DNA from: Achatina immaculata
Lineage: Eukaryota; Mollusca; Gastropoda; Stylommatophora; Achatinidae
Assembly: GCA_009760885.1 (NCBI GenBank)
Contig: CM019718.1
Location: forward strand, 32,975,030 to 33,039,029
Length of the DNA: 64,000 bases
Reading direction: 5' to 3'
Below are positions 48,901-56,515 of this stretch, in pieces (position 1 is the first letter of the stretch; every line of letters starts with the position of its first letter). Under the pieces are notes generated by a model. It saw only the letters and a program-made list of their open reading frames with translations. It did not search any database and was not told the origin of the DNA. The translations under genes were made by a program, and so were the position numbers.

Positions 48901-51139
48901 ACATGGGTACAGGGAAGATCTTCAGCCCCTCCACGACAAGCTACATGGGGACAGGGAAGATCTTCAGCCCCTCCATGACATGCTACATGGGTATAGGGAA
49001 GATCTTGAGCCTCTCCATGACATGCTACATGGGGACAGAGAAGGTCTTCAGCCCCTCCATGACATGCTACATGGGTACATCTTCAGCCCCTCCTTGACAT
49101 GCTACATGGGTACAAGAAGATCTTCAGCCTCTCCATGACATGCTACATGGGTACAGGGTAGATCTTCAGCCCCTCTATGACAAGCTACATGGGGACAGGG
49201 AAGATCTTCAGCCCCTCTATGACAAGCTACATGGGGACAGGGAAGATCTTCAGCCCCTCCATGACATGCTACATGGGTACAGGGTAGATCTTCAGCCCCT
49301 CTATGACAAGCTACATGGGGACAGGGAAGATCTTCAGCCCCTCCATGACATGCTACATGGGTACAGGGTAGATCTTCAGCCCCTCTATGACAAGCTACAT
49401 GGGGACAAGAAGATCTTCAGCCCCTCCATGATAAGCTATAGGTGGATGTGGAACATCCTAAAAGAACCATTGTTTTTGTTAACAATATCTAAAATAAAAT
49501 TCTCCAGATTTCCTGTCTGATATCATAATACTTATAAAACAAATAAAAGCCAGGAAAGAACATATCCATGGAGAAAAAAAATCCACAGCAATAACCATAT
49601 AACAAATGAAACTGTCAAATTCTCAATGAAATGATAAAATCAAGCAGTTATACACCATGATTTTCCTCCACCCCTCTTTTTCTGAATGAAACTTTTCTTC
49701 ATCTTCATCTCATTATAACTACATGATTTGACTGTATTGAACATATTCAAGAAAGATCACTGCAGAAAAAAAAAGAGCCCTCTTCAAAGCTTCTTCCACT
49801 TCAAAACTACTCAGAGTAACGGTAGACTAAAGCATTCTTGTTCTATGTTCAGTTTATGTTACACTCAGTTTTCTAAACAAGGAGTAGGATTGCCTCCATA
49901 AATCCTGCTGTCAGTGGGAGGTCTTTGTATGAACCCCAGAGTTTCTCCTCCATGATTCTCTCTCGGAGCCCTACCTGGGCTCTGATGTCTCTGCAGGTCA
50001 GCGGTATGTGTTGGGGATTCTGGGAGTGATTTTGGCACATGTCAACACAGCCTTTACCTTGTGGAGATGAGTGATGAGACTGCAATGTCCAGTTCATAAC
50101 CTGAAGACTGTGGTTTGTTGTTGTCTGCTTAGTTACAGGATCCTGTGGATATCGCTGTTTGTCCTCTGCCTGTGTATTTTGGTATTTCCTTTTAACTAGC
50201 ATTTTCACTTCCTTTTGTGATATTTTGTGTCTGAATTGTTCTTTATTTGTGCCTTTCTTTGCTAGTCTATCAGCTGTTTCATTTCCCACAATGCCACTGT
50301 GTGCAGAGATCCACTGCAGCGCTGTCCTGTTTGTTGTGGACAGCTGATTTAGTTTCTCCATTACACCCCTTGTTAGGTGGTCCTCTGCTTCATCTTTTAT
50401 AGCCTTGAGGGCTGTCACATAAGAAGGCTATGTCTGAGTCTTTGGGCTGTTGTTCCTCCAGAGTCTTTGCAGCCTCTAGGATGGCCATTGGTTCTGCCCT
50501 GAAGTTTGTGGATAGTTCTCTCGTAGCAACTGATACTATCCGTTCACTTACACTTTTTTAACTAGATGCTCATTTCCTCACTTCTCGTTACTTTATTCTA
50601 CAAACCTAACATGTCCTTCCACATTTTATAAAAAAAACTTTCATAATAAGGAAGTAAAACTCAAAGGGAAGGAAATATGATTTTTTTTTAATGGACAGGG
50701 AGCAGGTTTTTTTTTTTAAATCAAGTATCCAAGTCTTATTTAGAACAACATATCTAAACATAATTTGTGTAAAATATAAGTATAAACATATGTAAAACAA
50801 CTGTTAGTGTAACTAACCCATTGAACTGACTACAACGCGGCCCACGCCCCTTTTTTCACATACTGTTTTGAATTTTATTTTCATAAAAGATGATGAATAT
50901 GATTTGAAATATATATCGGGAATGTGAATCTGACTTTGATAAAAGATAAATAAACAGCATCCAGCAAGTTTTTTATGTGAATCGTGTACGAGAGACTATC
51001 TGAAACAAGTGCGAGTTCTATCGTCAAATCATGACTAACGCAAACTTCCGGGTTTTCAACAGTAAGACAGCTTTACAAATGATTAACCTACCCCAGTCCC
51101 GTTGTCACATACAATAACTTTCCGTCCATGGGAATCCAT
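33741..51139 (-). CDS. ACTR2: Actin-related protein 2 (ARP2), eight coding exons
   Basis: ARP2 is the ATP-binding subunit that, with ARP3, forms the pseudo-dimer of the ARP2/3 complex nucleating branched actin filaments at the cell cortex and lamellipodia. Coding exons on the minus strand are 51139-51092, 48063-47953, 45205-44990, 42260-42188, 40038-39902, 38348-38199, 34863-34585 and 33914-33741. Every junction is GT-AG and the phases agree, giving 395 residues, very close to the family's usual 394. Visible family signatures: [16 protein letters not shown] at the N-terminus (phosphate loop 1), [11 protein letters not shown] (phosphate loop 2), [29 protein letters not shown] (nucleotide-binding motif) and [17 protein letters not shown] near the end. 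No frameshift or internal stop is seen, so it looks functional. The C-terminal tail (LLRPATH) differs from the vertebrate tail. Introns are 0.7-3.3 kb; all but the last are loaded with minisatellites and/or transposon relics. Confidence 0.98.
34190..34335 (-). mobile_element. Degraded SINE-like fragment in ARP2 intron 6
   Basis: Contains a block (gtgggttaactgagatgtct) resembling one in 17410-17660, and a weak B-box-like GTGTTTAAATCC on the minus strand. Just to its left, a 27-bp unit around catactttcctgacttgtcc is duplicated at about 34123-34175. Confidence 0.35.
34585..34863 (-). CDS. ACTR2: ARP2 coding exon 7 (adenine-binding motif)
   Basis: Ninety-three codons in phase 0, from [14 protein letters not shown] to LKGNTTALS. 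It holds [20 protein letters not shown] and the [15 protein letters not shown] nucleotide-binding motif. Acceptor TTTTCCAG, donor GTAAGT. The stretch GNTTALS replaces the GDVEKLS-type sequence of vertebrates, at a loop where the family varies. Confidence 0.97.
34864..36051. other. ARP2 intron 6, unique part
   Basis: No repeat or exon recognised. Confidence 0.6.
36052..36321. repeat. Minisatellite, 32-bp unit, left part (split by an insertion)
   Basis: The unit is gccagctggtgtcaaactga followed by aactgaggatgt, about eight copies. The array is interrupted at 36322 and resumes at 37806. Confidence 0.92.
36322..37805 (-). mobile_element. Unclassified retroelement with (GAA)n tail, 1.48 kb, copy A
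   Basis: Flanked by a perfect 14-bp duplication, tgtcatctggtgtc (36308-36321 and 37806-37819). On the minus strand it ends in GAAGAAGAAGAA, as a 3' tail would. Much richer in GC than the surrounding intron. It is built of internal tandem modules: about three ~88-bp units around ctcaccggaaaacctcgacg (36560-36800), then ~100-bp units with tgagccggtttaggcat and gacctctagagcagaggt (36930-37220), then two modules ending in aatctcgccagcag-type sequence. Copy B at 52549-53329 shares the tail end, lacks an internal block of about 500 bp and is shorter at the other end. No reverse transcriptase is visible. I do not recognise the family. Confidence 0.75.
37806..37850. repeat. Minisatellite, 32-bp unit, right part
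   Basis: Continuation of the 36052-36321 array on the far side of the inserted element. Confidence 0.85.
38199..38348 (-). CDS. ACTR2: ARP2 coding exon 6
   Basis: Fifty codons in phase 0, from [20 protein letters not shown] to LVEPYT, including the conserved [10 protein letters not shown]. Acceptor CTCTTCAG, donor GTAAGT. Confidence 0.97.
38545..38672. repeat. Minisatellite in ARP2 intron 5, ~32-bp unit, 4 copies
   Basis: Units of cagataatgtgccagaaagt followed by gatgactatca. Confidence 0.88.
38673..39424. other. ARP2 intron 5, unique part
   Basis: A (CT)n tract at about 39108-39128 and a poly-C run at about 39201-39214. No gene. Confidence 0.55.
39425..39830 (+). mobile_element. LINE 3' end, frameshifted, in ARP2 intron 5
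   Basis: Plus-strand frames give [17 protein letters not shown], then [20 protein letters not shown] and [15 protein letters not shown]. This is the C-terminal signature of RTE-like reverse transcriptases (RGRP..TW...). Several frameshifts. It ends at a short GATGATGA tail. Opposite in orientation to ARP2. Confidence 0.75.
39902..40038 (-). CDS. ACTR2: ARP2 coding exon 5 (phosphate loop 2)
   Basis: 137 bases: two bases completing a glycine, then 45 codons from [20 protein letters not shown] to RYLIK. It carries the second ATP phosphate-binding loop (VDSGDGVTH). Acceptor CCTGGCAG, donor GTAAAA. Confidence 0.97.
40400..40640 (-). mobile_element. Possible LINE 3' end in ARP2 intron 4
   Basis: Minus strand reads ASWRA-like sequence, then GCGGAGAGGGCACAAGATGA with a short (GAT)n tail, similar in layout to the LINE ends at 43529 and 62768. 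Only a short stretch, so uncertain. Confidence 0.35.
41455..41727. repeat. Minisatellite, 22-bp unit with two variants, ~12 copies
   Basis: Units accaccttgtggagcatgta+tc alternate with accaccttgtgcagcagaca+tc in an irregular order. In ARP2 intron 4. Confidence 0.93.
41735..42020. repeat. Minisatellite, ~31-bp unit, 9 copies
   Basis: Units of ccagttaaagctagactgtt followed by gttctatgata. It directly follows the 22-bp array. Confidence 0.92.
42188..42260 (-). CDS. ACTR2: ARP2 coding exon 4
   Basis: Seventy-three bases: 24 codons plus one base (phase 0 in, phase 1 out). It encodes [20 protein letters not shown] followed by LYAQ, and the first base of the next glycine. Acceptor TTTCAG, donor GTAATG. 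This is the family's EVMFE.YQF...[10 protein letters not shown] block. Confidence 0.96.
42844..43077. repeat. Minisatellite, 71-78 bp unit, ~3 copies
   Basis: Unit start catatcagctacgggtcaca, then gattgcctcatcggacag and a variable C-rich part (caccctcacccacccaatga). The C-rich part accounts for the length differences. In ARP2 intron 3. Confidence 0.9.
43479..43528. repeat. 39-bp minisatellite, left part (split by a LINE)
   Basis: About 1.3 copies of the unit cttagacttgaaattcctcc plus cttggaaaaaattacttcc, interrupted at 43529. Confidence 0.85.
43529..44084 (-). mobile_element. RTE-like LINE 3' end inserted in a minisatellite
   Basis: Minus strand is open from 43946 to 43539 for 135 codons: [20 protein letters not shown], then [57 protein letters not shown] and [13 protein letters not shown]. 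It ends in a (GAT)n tail. It is the C-terminal end of a non-LTR reverse transcriptase, 5'-truncated. Flanks share an 11-bp duplication, tgaaattcctc (43518-43528 and 44085-44095). The intact frame suggests a fairly recent insertion. Same family as 62768-63105. Same strand as ARP2, within intron 3. Confidence 0.88.
44085..44340. repeat. 39-bp minisatellite, right part, ~6.5 copies
   Basis: Same unit as 43479-43528 (cttagacttgaaattcctcc, then cttggaaaaaattacttcc), with small substitutions between copies. Confidence 0.93.
44660..44905 (-). mobile_element. tRNA-derived SINE in ARP2 intron 3
   Basis: Minus strand: A-box region TGACTGGCAGTGTGGTTAGT (44899-44880) and B box GGTTCAAGTCC (44851-44841) at tRNA spacing. 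The body contains GAAAATATGGACACTAATTG. Related core fragments occur at 17410-17660, near 31390-31475 and perhaps 58190-58220. Same strand as ARP2, about 85 bp past exon 3. Confidence 0.65.
44990..45205 (-). CDS. ACTR2: ARP2 coding exon 3
   Basis: Seventy-two codons in phase 0 to 0, from [13 protein letters not shown] to NREKMIQ, including the conserved [16 protein letters not shown] and [10 protein letters not shown] blocks. Acceptor ATTTCAG, donor GTATTA. A tRNA-derived SINE lies about 85 bp into the following intron. Confidence 0.97.
45318..45434 (+). mobile_element. LINE 3' terminal fragment (first of two in tandem)
   Basis: Plus strand reads [20 protein letters not shown] then CDV and stop, followed by an (ATAAG)n-type tail (ggatataagatataagataa). 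In ARP2 intron 2, opposite to the gene. Confidence 0.7.
45439..46034 (+). mobile_element. LINE 3' end, longer copy of the same family
   Basis: Plus-strand frames give [19 protein letters not shown], then [33 protein letters not shown], and [21 protein letters not shown], with several frameshifts. Ends gtaagatgtaagatataaaa. Same C-terminus and tail as 45318-45434. A related copy in reverse orientation is at 53379-54010. Confidence 0.72.
46035..46100 (-). mobile_element. Short Penelope-like 3' end fragment
   Basis: Contains cactgcagtaaagctgtgat, as in the ends of 9065-9910 and 28490-28855. It lies directly behind the LINE tail. Confidence 0.45.
46480..47275. repeat. 17-bp minisatellite with a 411-bp higher-order duplication
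   Basis: Basic unit actaagactactagttt (17 bp), with longer variants carrying tttacttta. A block of about 225 bp starting near 46504 recurs 411 bp later with almost no change (for example gcttagtagtttactaagac at 46623 and 47034). In ARP2 intron 2. Confidence 0.93.
47683..47768. repeat. 18-bp tandem array, 5 copies
   Basis: Units of ctaactatcttggagtat. Confidence 0.9.
47953..48063 (-). CDS. ACTR2: ARP2 coding exon 2
   Basis: Thirty-seven codons in phase 0 to 0, beginning [20 protein letters not shown] and ending VGDIEIK. Acceptor TTTACAG and donor GTAAAA. The exon completes phosphate loop 1 and the start of subdomain 2. Confidence 0.97.
48250..49436. repeat. Minisatellite, 42-bp unit, ~27 copies, in ARP2 intron 1
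   Basis: The unit is catgacaagctacatgggga, then cagggaagatcttcagcccctc. Most copies contain the perfect 10-bp palindrome gaagatcttc. Variation is concentrated at aag/atg, ggggac/gggtac and ccc/tac positions. The plus strand is open for 290 codons ([14 protein letters not shown], 14 residues) and the minus strand for 97, because 42 is a multiple of three. It lies entirely within an intron of the opposite gene, so I do not call a protein. Confidence 0.97.
49440..49862. other. ARP2 intron 1, unique part
   Basis: AT-rich, no repeat or exon recognised. Confidence 0.55.
49870..50545 (-). mobile_element. Non-LTR retroelement RNase H domain remnant in ARP2 intron 1
   Basis: Minus strand: a first frame reads [20 protein letters not shown] then [21 protein letters not shown]; after a frameshift the second reads [17 protein letters not shown], then [20 protein letters not shown] and AKKG, down to a stop at 49873. 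The [21 protein letters not shown] stretch is the classic C-terminal RNase H motif (W.P.H.G..GNE.AD..AK) of jockey/R1-like LINEs. The reverse transcriptase part is absent. Confidence 0.82.
50546..51091. other. ARP2 intron 1, 5' portion
   Basis: AT-rich with an ETS-type CCGGAAGT on the minus strand at 51051-51044. No other element recognised. Confidence 0.5.
51092..51139 (-). CDS. ACTR2: ARP2 coding exon 1 (start codon)
   Basis: Sixteen codons from ATG (51139-51137), reading [16 protein letters not shown], then donor GTAGGT. The exon ends in phase 0. It carries the first half of the actin-fold phosphate loop 1; the family reads on directly into the FVKCGYAG of exon 2. The 5' UTR and transcription start are not determined. 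Confidence 0.96.
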
Positions 51140-51275
51140 GCTGAAGTAAGACAACCCAATAAAACGTGGTTAATATCTACAATAAGAAACCGGCGATAAA
51201 AAATGATCAAGACTTGATGCAGATTCAGGAACTTGCGACACCGGAAGATGTGCCAGAATTACTTCCGGATTAGAA
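51140..51275 (-). promoter_or_regulatory. Probable ARP2 promoter region with paired ETS-type sites
   Basis: Just upstream of the ARP2 start codon lie two CCGGAAG cores in opposite orientations: ccggaag at 51241-51247 (plus) and CCGGAAGT at 51268-51261 (minus). A third CCGGAAGT is inside intron 1 at 51051-51044 (minus). ETS-family (GABP/ELK) sites close to the start are typical of TATA-less housekeeping promoters. No clear TATA box is seen at a fixed position. Function is inferred. Confidence 0.45.
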
Positions 51276-52539
51276 ATGCACGATCAAAAAATAAAATAAA
51301 ATAAAATAAAATAAAAATTGCAGTTCTTTTTGGTAATTTATTCGTATAAACTTATTGACTCCGTCAGACAGTTTAAGGTAGAAAACATTCACTCTAAGAT
51401 TTGTAGGAAACAAATGAAGAAGGCTCCCCATGCAAGAGATGGAGGGAGGAAATGACAAAAACATATATCCCATTATATGAAGCAAGTCCCCGATCCCTAT
51501 CAAGGCGTCTAATTTGTCCCCTCAACACTGAAAGATATACAAAGAAGGAGACGGGGCTAGACATATTTGTCAATTATTTGTAATGCATTCTTCTCGGATT
51601 TATAATTCAGTATGGTTTATTTGTCTAACATTTATCATACATAATACCGGAACTGTGAGATCTCTGAGTAACGTGTTATTAGTTTTCGAAGTACAAAGCA
51701 ATTTAGTTGGCATCCCAAATACCGCGATCTTTCGTTAGTTCTAAGTCCTTTTGGCTGATTGAAAAATCACTTCAGGGTGCATTGTGGCCACCGTTTGTAT
51801 AACAGTTATGGTCTGAGTGAACAATATAGCACCTGGCCATCTCGACACGTGGTGCTGGTTGGTCTTTATCATCTATGATCGTACCCAGGTACAGATCGAA
51901 CGATTCTCTTATAATACTGGGTCTCCCACATCACTTTGCTACAGTTTTCAGTATCGTTCCAAATTTTTACTCTTTGAGTTTATTCTGCTTTTGATATACT
52001 TCTCTCCATCTCGCCTCTTGTATAAAACACATTCTGTGGAAGATTCAATTTCAAATGGGATTTGCTTCTTCATAACACAGTTGTTGTGTATAAATATATA
52101 AAACTAAATATAGTACACAAATAATGACAGTCTTGGCTGTCCCATTGCTTCAGCGTGTTCATGTCCCACTGAGCACATTAATTTTAGCTGAGAAATTTCT
52201 GATAACTGTCAACTTCTTAGTTACCTTGGTACCTGCTGTCAGTGATGGCTGTTTTAAAAAACCTGTTTACAGTAATGACGTATTTACTTTAATCTCTCTC
52301 CCACACACGCACACGCACACACACACTGAAACCTATTAGGACTCAAAATCTCAGTTCCGCTATCTATGCCAGGATGATTCTGCCTTTGTGGACCAGTCTC
52401 AAATGTCACCGGAACTCTCTTGTCGTCGACACTTTCCTCAGACATCTTCAGTCAGATCCAGAGAGTGAACCGCTGAGAAGCTTTCAAGTTAAAGGAAAAA
52501 AAACTGCCAAAACTGTGTATGTTGTTCGGTGTATGTATG
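51276..52539. other. Upstream flank of ARP2, no gene recognised
   Basis: An (AAAAT)n tract at about 51289-51316 and a (CA)n tract near 52302-52325. Open frames have no identifiable product. Confidence 0.45.
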
Positions 52540-52548
52540 ATATATTAT

Positions 52549-53329
52549 TCTTCTTCTTTTTCTTCTTCGTTCGCTTCTACCACCAAGACCGCACTGTGAT
52601 CCTACTGAATTTACGCCTGTGGTCCTTGTTAAGTCCCATGGTGTCCTGTGTGGTCCCAGTATGGGCGTGTTTGGGACGTGACCAACCTCTAGAACAGAGG
52701 TATTGTGACATGTGTAGCCTTCAAGATTCACCCCTGGTGTGAGCCGGTTTAGGCATAATTCACCAGTATGGGTGTATATCAGGCGTGACCGACCTCTAGA
52801 GCGGAGGTGGCATGACATGTCTAGCCATCAAGTTCCACCCCTGGTGTGTGCCGGTTTAGGCGTATTTCACCAGTGTAGGTGTATTTCGGACATGGCCGGC
52901 CTCTAGAGCAGAGGCGCCGTGGTATGTGTAGCTCTCGTAGCGATACTACTGGACATACCGATTAAACTTCACTTTATCCTTTCCACCACCTTTTCACATC
53001 GGCACCGCACAGCAACCTTTATTTCTTTTCCGCATTTTCTTCCTTGACCGGGAGGAGCTTCACTCCACGCGCGGCATTTGAAGAATCTCGCCAGCAGTGA
53101 CTTAACCTCTGGGACAAGCCGGTTCATCCATTGCACCCGATATGACTACCCTCAGGACGTGGCCGACCTCCAGACCAGAGGTGCCGTGATTTGACTGTTT
53201 GCTTCGCTTTATCTTTTCTACCACCTTTTCCGCAGTGGTGCCGCGCGTCAACTCCATTTGCGCCTTTCTTCATTGGCCGGGAGGAGCACCACTCCACGCA
53301 CGGCAGCTGAAGAATCTCGCCAGCAGCGT
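52549..53329 (-). mobile_element. Unclassified retroelement with (GAA)n tail, 0.78 kb, copy B
   Basis: Closely matches parts of 36322-37805: same tail (on the plus strand ttcttctttttcttcttcgt), the tgagccggtttaggcat and gacctctagagc modules, and the cgggaggagc...cacggcagctgaagaatctc modules. It lacks a block of about 500 bp and stops earlier at the far end. Flanking atatattat (52540-52548 and 53330-53338) looks like a 9-bp target duplication. Confidence 0.75.
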
Positions 53330-53378
53330 ATATATTATATGTAGTTCATTTCATATGCAATTGTTCTTAATATTATTA

Positions 53379-54010
53379 ATCTTACATCCTTCCCTGCTGT
53401 TAAACGTCACATAGGGCTAGCATAGTTGTTTGCCAAATTGTCCTGTTTTTGACGAGTTTTTCAACTTCATCAAGGGATGTTATGTCCACTAAACTGGCTT
53501 CTCTATGTCCTCTTTAGAGTTTCACGTGGTCGACCTCTTTTTCTTCGACCTATTGTGTTCCACTTGATAGGTTGTTTTGGTATTCTCTGATTGTTTCTTC
53601 TCATCACATGACCTACATATGTCCATCTTCTTTTTCTTCTGATCACCTATCAGACAGGTTGTTGTTTGCTCATCTGTCTTATCTCTGTGTTGTTCTTAAA
53701 TCCATTCCACTTTATATCAAGGATTTTCCTGAGGCATTTGTTTTTAGTTTTTTTTTTTTTTTTGGTCTGTTTCTTTAGTTGATTTCCAGCTTTCGCATGC
53801 ATAAATGAGGGTGGATATCACATTTGAATTGAGTAATCTTAACTTGGTTTTTTTTTTGTGTTTATAACTTTTAAATGCCATATGTTCTCAAAATTCTTGA
53901 AGATCGATGCTGCTTTTGCAATTCTAATTCTAACTTCCTTCCTGGTGTCACCATCCTGGTCTATGTAGCTGCCAACGTACGCACATTGGTTTACTTCATC
54001 AACATCTCTA
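53379..54010 (-). mobile_element. LINE 3' end, reverse copy of the 45439 family
   Basis: Minus-strand frames give [20 protein letters not shown], then RIAKAASIFKNFENIW, the [19 protein letters not shown] block, RGRP and a terminal VEKLVKNRTIWQTT. It extends farther 5' than the plus-strand copies. Frameshifted. The tail points to lower coordinates. Confidence 0.75.
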
Positions 54011-54144
54011 CGTGTGTTTTTTCTTCTTGATTAATGAGAAGTTTTATTATTTTGCTTATATAATACATGTAGTAAAACTATATTCAATGAATATGTTGGA
54101 ACGATGAAAGTTTTAGTAGCAGAATGTTAGATAATTTCTTCACA

Positions 54145-54570
54145 TTTTGAAATTGTCCTCTCTCTCTCTCCCTCTCTCTTACTCTCCTTTCTTAGTTATT
54201 TTTTCTCTCTCCTCTATTTGTTTTCTCTCTCTTTCCTTCTTTCTCTTTGTTTTCTTCTCTCTATTTCTTTCTGTCTTTATCTCCCTCTTTCTTTCATTCT
54301 TGCATTTTCTCTCACTCTCTTTCTCTTTCTTTCTTTCTTTTCGTTATTTATTTATTTGTCTGCTTCCTGTTTCTTTCTATCTTTATCTCTCTTTCTTTCT
54401 TTCTTTCTTTCTTTCTTTTTTTCGTTGTTTTCTCCCAGTTTCTTTCTATCTTTATCCCTCTTTCATTCTTTCTTTCTTTCTTCTCCCTGTCTTTTTCTAT
54501 CTTTAATCTCTTTCTCTCTCTCTATCTTTCGTTATTTCTCTTTCTTTTTTTTTCTCTATCATCACTTGAA
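54145..54570. repeat. Polypyrimidine (CTTT/CT)n tract, ~425 bp
   Basis: Almost pure C/T on the plus strand, with ctttctttct and ctctctct runs. The open frames (Phe/Leu/Ser) across it are compositional. Confidence 0.93.
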
Positions 54571-54654
54571 ATCACATGCTGGAAAAACTAGATATACTTC
54601 ATTTGTCTGCTCAAAACTTAATGGTAGTGAATTACCAACAACAGTGTAAGCAAT

Positions 54655-56012
54655 ACAACAGCATTGCTAGTCTCAACAGTTGCTGGACATGCAACAGCAG
54701 TGCTAGTCTCAACAGTTGCTGGACATGCAACAGCAGTGCTAGTCTCAACAGTTGCTGGACATGCAACAGCATTGCTAGTCTCAACAGTTGCTGGACATGC
54801 AACAGCAGTGCTAGTCTCAACAGTTGCTGGACATGCAACAGCAGTGCTAGTCTCAACAATTACTGGACATACAACAGAAGTGTTAGAGTTAACAATTGCT
54901 GGAAATACAACAGAAGTGCTAGTCTCAACAATTACTGGACATACAACAGAAGTGCTAGAGTTAACAATTGCTGGACATACAACAGAAGTGCTAGTCTCAA
55001 CAATTACTGGACATAGAACAGAAGTGCTGGTGTCAACAATTACTGGACATAGAACAGAAGTGTTGGTGTCAACAATTACTGGACATAGAACAGAAGTGTT
55101 GGTGTCAACAATTACTGGACATAGAACAGAAGTGCTAGTGTCAATAATTACTGGACATACAACAGAAGTGCTAGTCTCAACAATTACTGGACATACAACA
55201 GAAGTGCTAGAGTTAACAATTGCTGGAAATACAACAGAAGTGCTAGTCTCAACAATTACTGGACATAGAACAGAAGTGCTGGTGTCAACAATTACTGGAC
55301 ATAGAACAGAAGTGCTGATGTCAACAATTACTGGACATAGAACAGAAGTACTGGTGTCAACAATTACTGGACATAGAACAGAAGTGCTAGTGTCAACAAT
55401 TGCTGGACATAAAACAGAAGTGCTGATGTCAACAATTGCTGGACATAGAACAACAATTGCTGGACATAGAACAGAAGTGCTAGTGTCAACAATTACTGGA
55501 CATAGAACAGAAGTGCTGATGTCAACAAATGCTGGACATAGAACAGAAGTGCTGGTGTCAACAATTGCTGGACATAGAACAGAAGTGCTGATGTCAACAA
55601 TTGCTGGACATAGAACAGAAGTGCTGATGTCAACAATTGCTGGACATAGAACAGAAGTGCTAGTGTCAACAATTGCTGGACATAGAACAGAAGTGCTGAT
55701 GTCAACAATTACTGGACATAGAGCAGAAGTGCTGATGTCAACAAATGCTGGACATAGAGAACAGAAGTGCTAGTGTCAACAATTGCTGGACATAGAACAG
55801 AAGTGCTGGTGTCAACAATTACTGGACATAGAACAGAAGTGCTGGTGTCAACAATTGCTGGACATAGAACAGAAGTGCTGATGTCAACAATTGCTGGACA
55901 TAGAACAGAAGTGCTGGTGTCAACAATTGCTGGACATAGAACAGAAGTGCTGATGTCAACAATTACTGGACATAGAACAGAAGTGCTGGTGTCAACGTTT
56001 GGTGGAAACTGA
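54655..56012. repeat. Minisatellite, 36-bp unit, ~37 copies
   Basis: The unit is gtgctagtctcaacagttgc, then tggacatgcaacagca. The first copies (ttgctggacatgcaacagca) grade into a second type (attactggacatagaacaga), and types are mixed in blocks. The plus strand is open for 369 codons (VLVSTIAGHRTE, 12 residues), broken by a 2-base insertion near 55757 and a partial unit near 55450. Changes between copies mostly alter residues, so coding is doubtful. Confidence 0.97.
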
Positions 56013-56059
56013 TGGGTATGAGACTGACACACTTATGGATTAGAGCAAACAAGTTATTG

Positions 56060-56515
56060 TTGCATGTTCTATGTTGATATCAAATTCATCTTACATGTTC
56101 TGTGTTGATATCCAGTCCTCACACATTCCATGTTTATATCCAGTTCTTCTCAGTGTTTTGTGTTGATATCCAGTTATTCCAACATGTTTTGTGTTGATAT
56201 CCAGTTCTTCTCATATGTTCTATGTTGATATTCAGTTCTTCTCACATGTTCTGTGTTGATATCCAGTTCTTCCCACATGTTTTGTATTGATATCCAGTTC
56301 TTCCCACATGTTTTGTATTGATATCCAGTTCTTCTCACATGTTCTGTGTTGATATCCAGTTCTTCTCACATGCTTTGTATTGATATCCAGTTCTTCTCAC
56401 ATGTTCTATGTTTATATTCAGTTCTTCTTACATGTTCTGTGTTGATATCCAGTTCTTCTCACGTGTTCTGTGTTGATATCCAGTTCTTCTCACATGTTCT
56501 GTGTTGATATTCGGT
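56060..56515. repeat. Minisatellite, 31-bp unit, ~14 copies
   Basis: Units of cacatgttctgtgttgatat followed by ccagttcttct. It lies just beyond the 36-bp array. Confidence 0.95.

Noticed and set aside
48266..49138. 290-codon plus-strand frame ([14 protein letters not shown] repeats) as a gene
   Set aside because: It lies wholly inside the 42-bp array in an ARP2 intron on the opposite strand; no splice or start context sets it apart from the other open frames of the same array.
54147..54649. Open frames rich in Phe, Leu and Ser suggesting membrane proteins
   Set aside because: They come from a polypyrimidine tract and appear in all three forward frames.
54664..55773. 369-codon open frame as a protein gene
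   Set aside because: It is made entirely of the 36-bp minisatellite, is broken by an indel and a partial unit, and unit differences mostly change residues.
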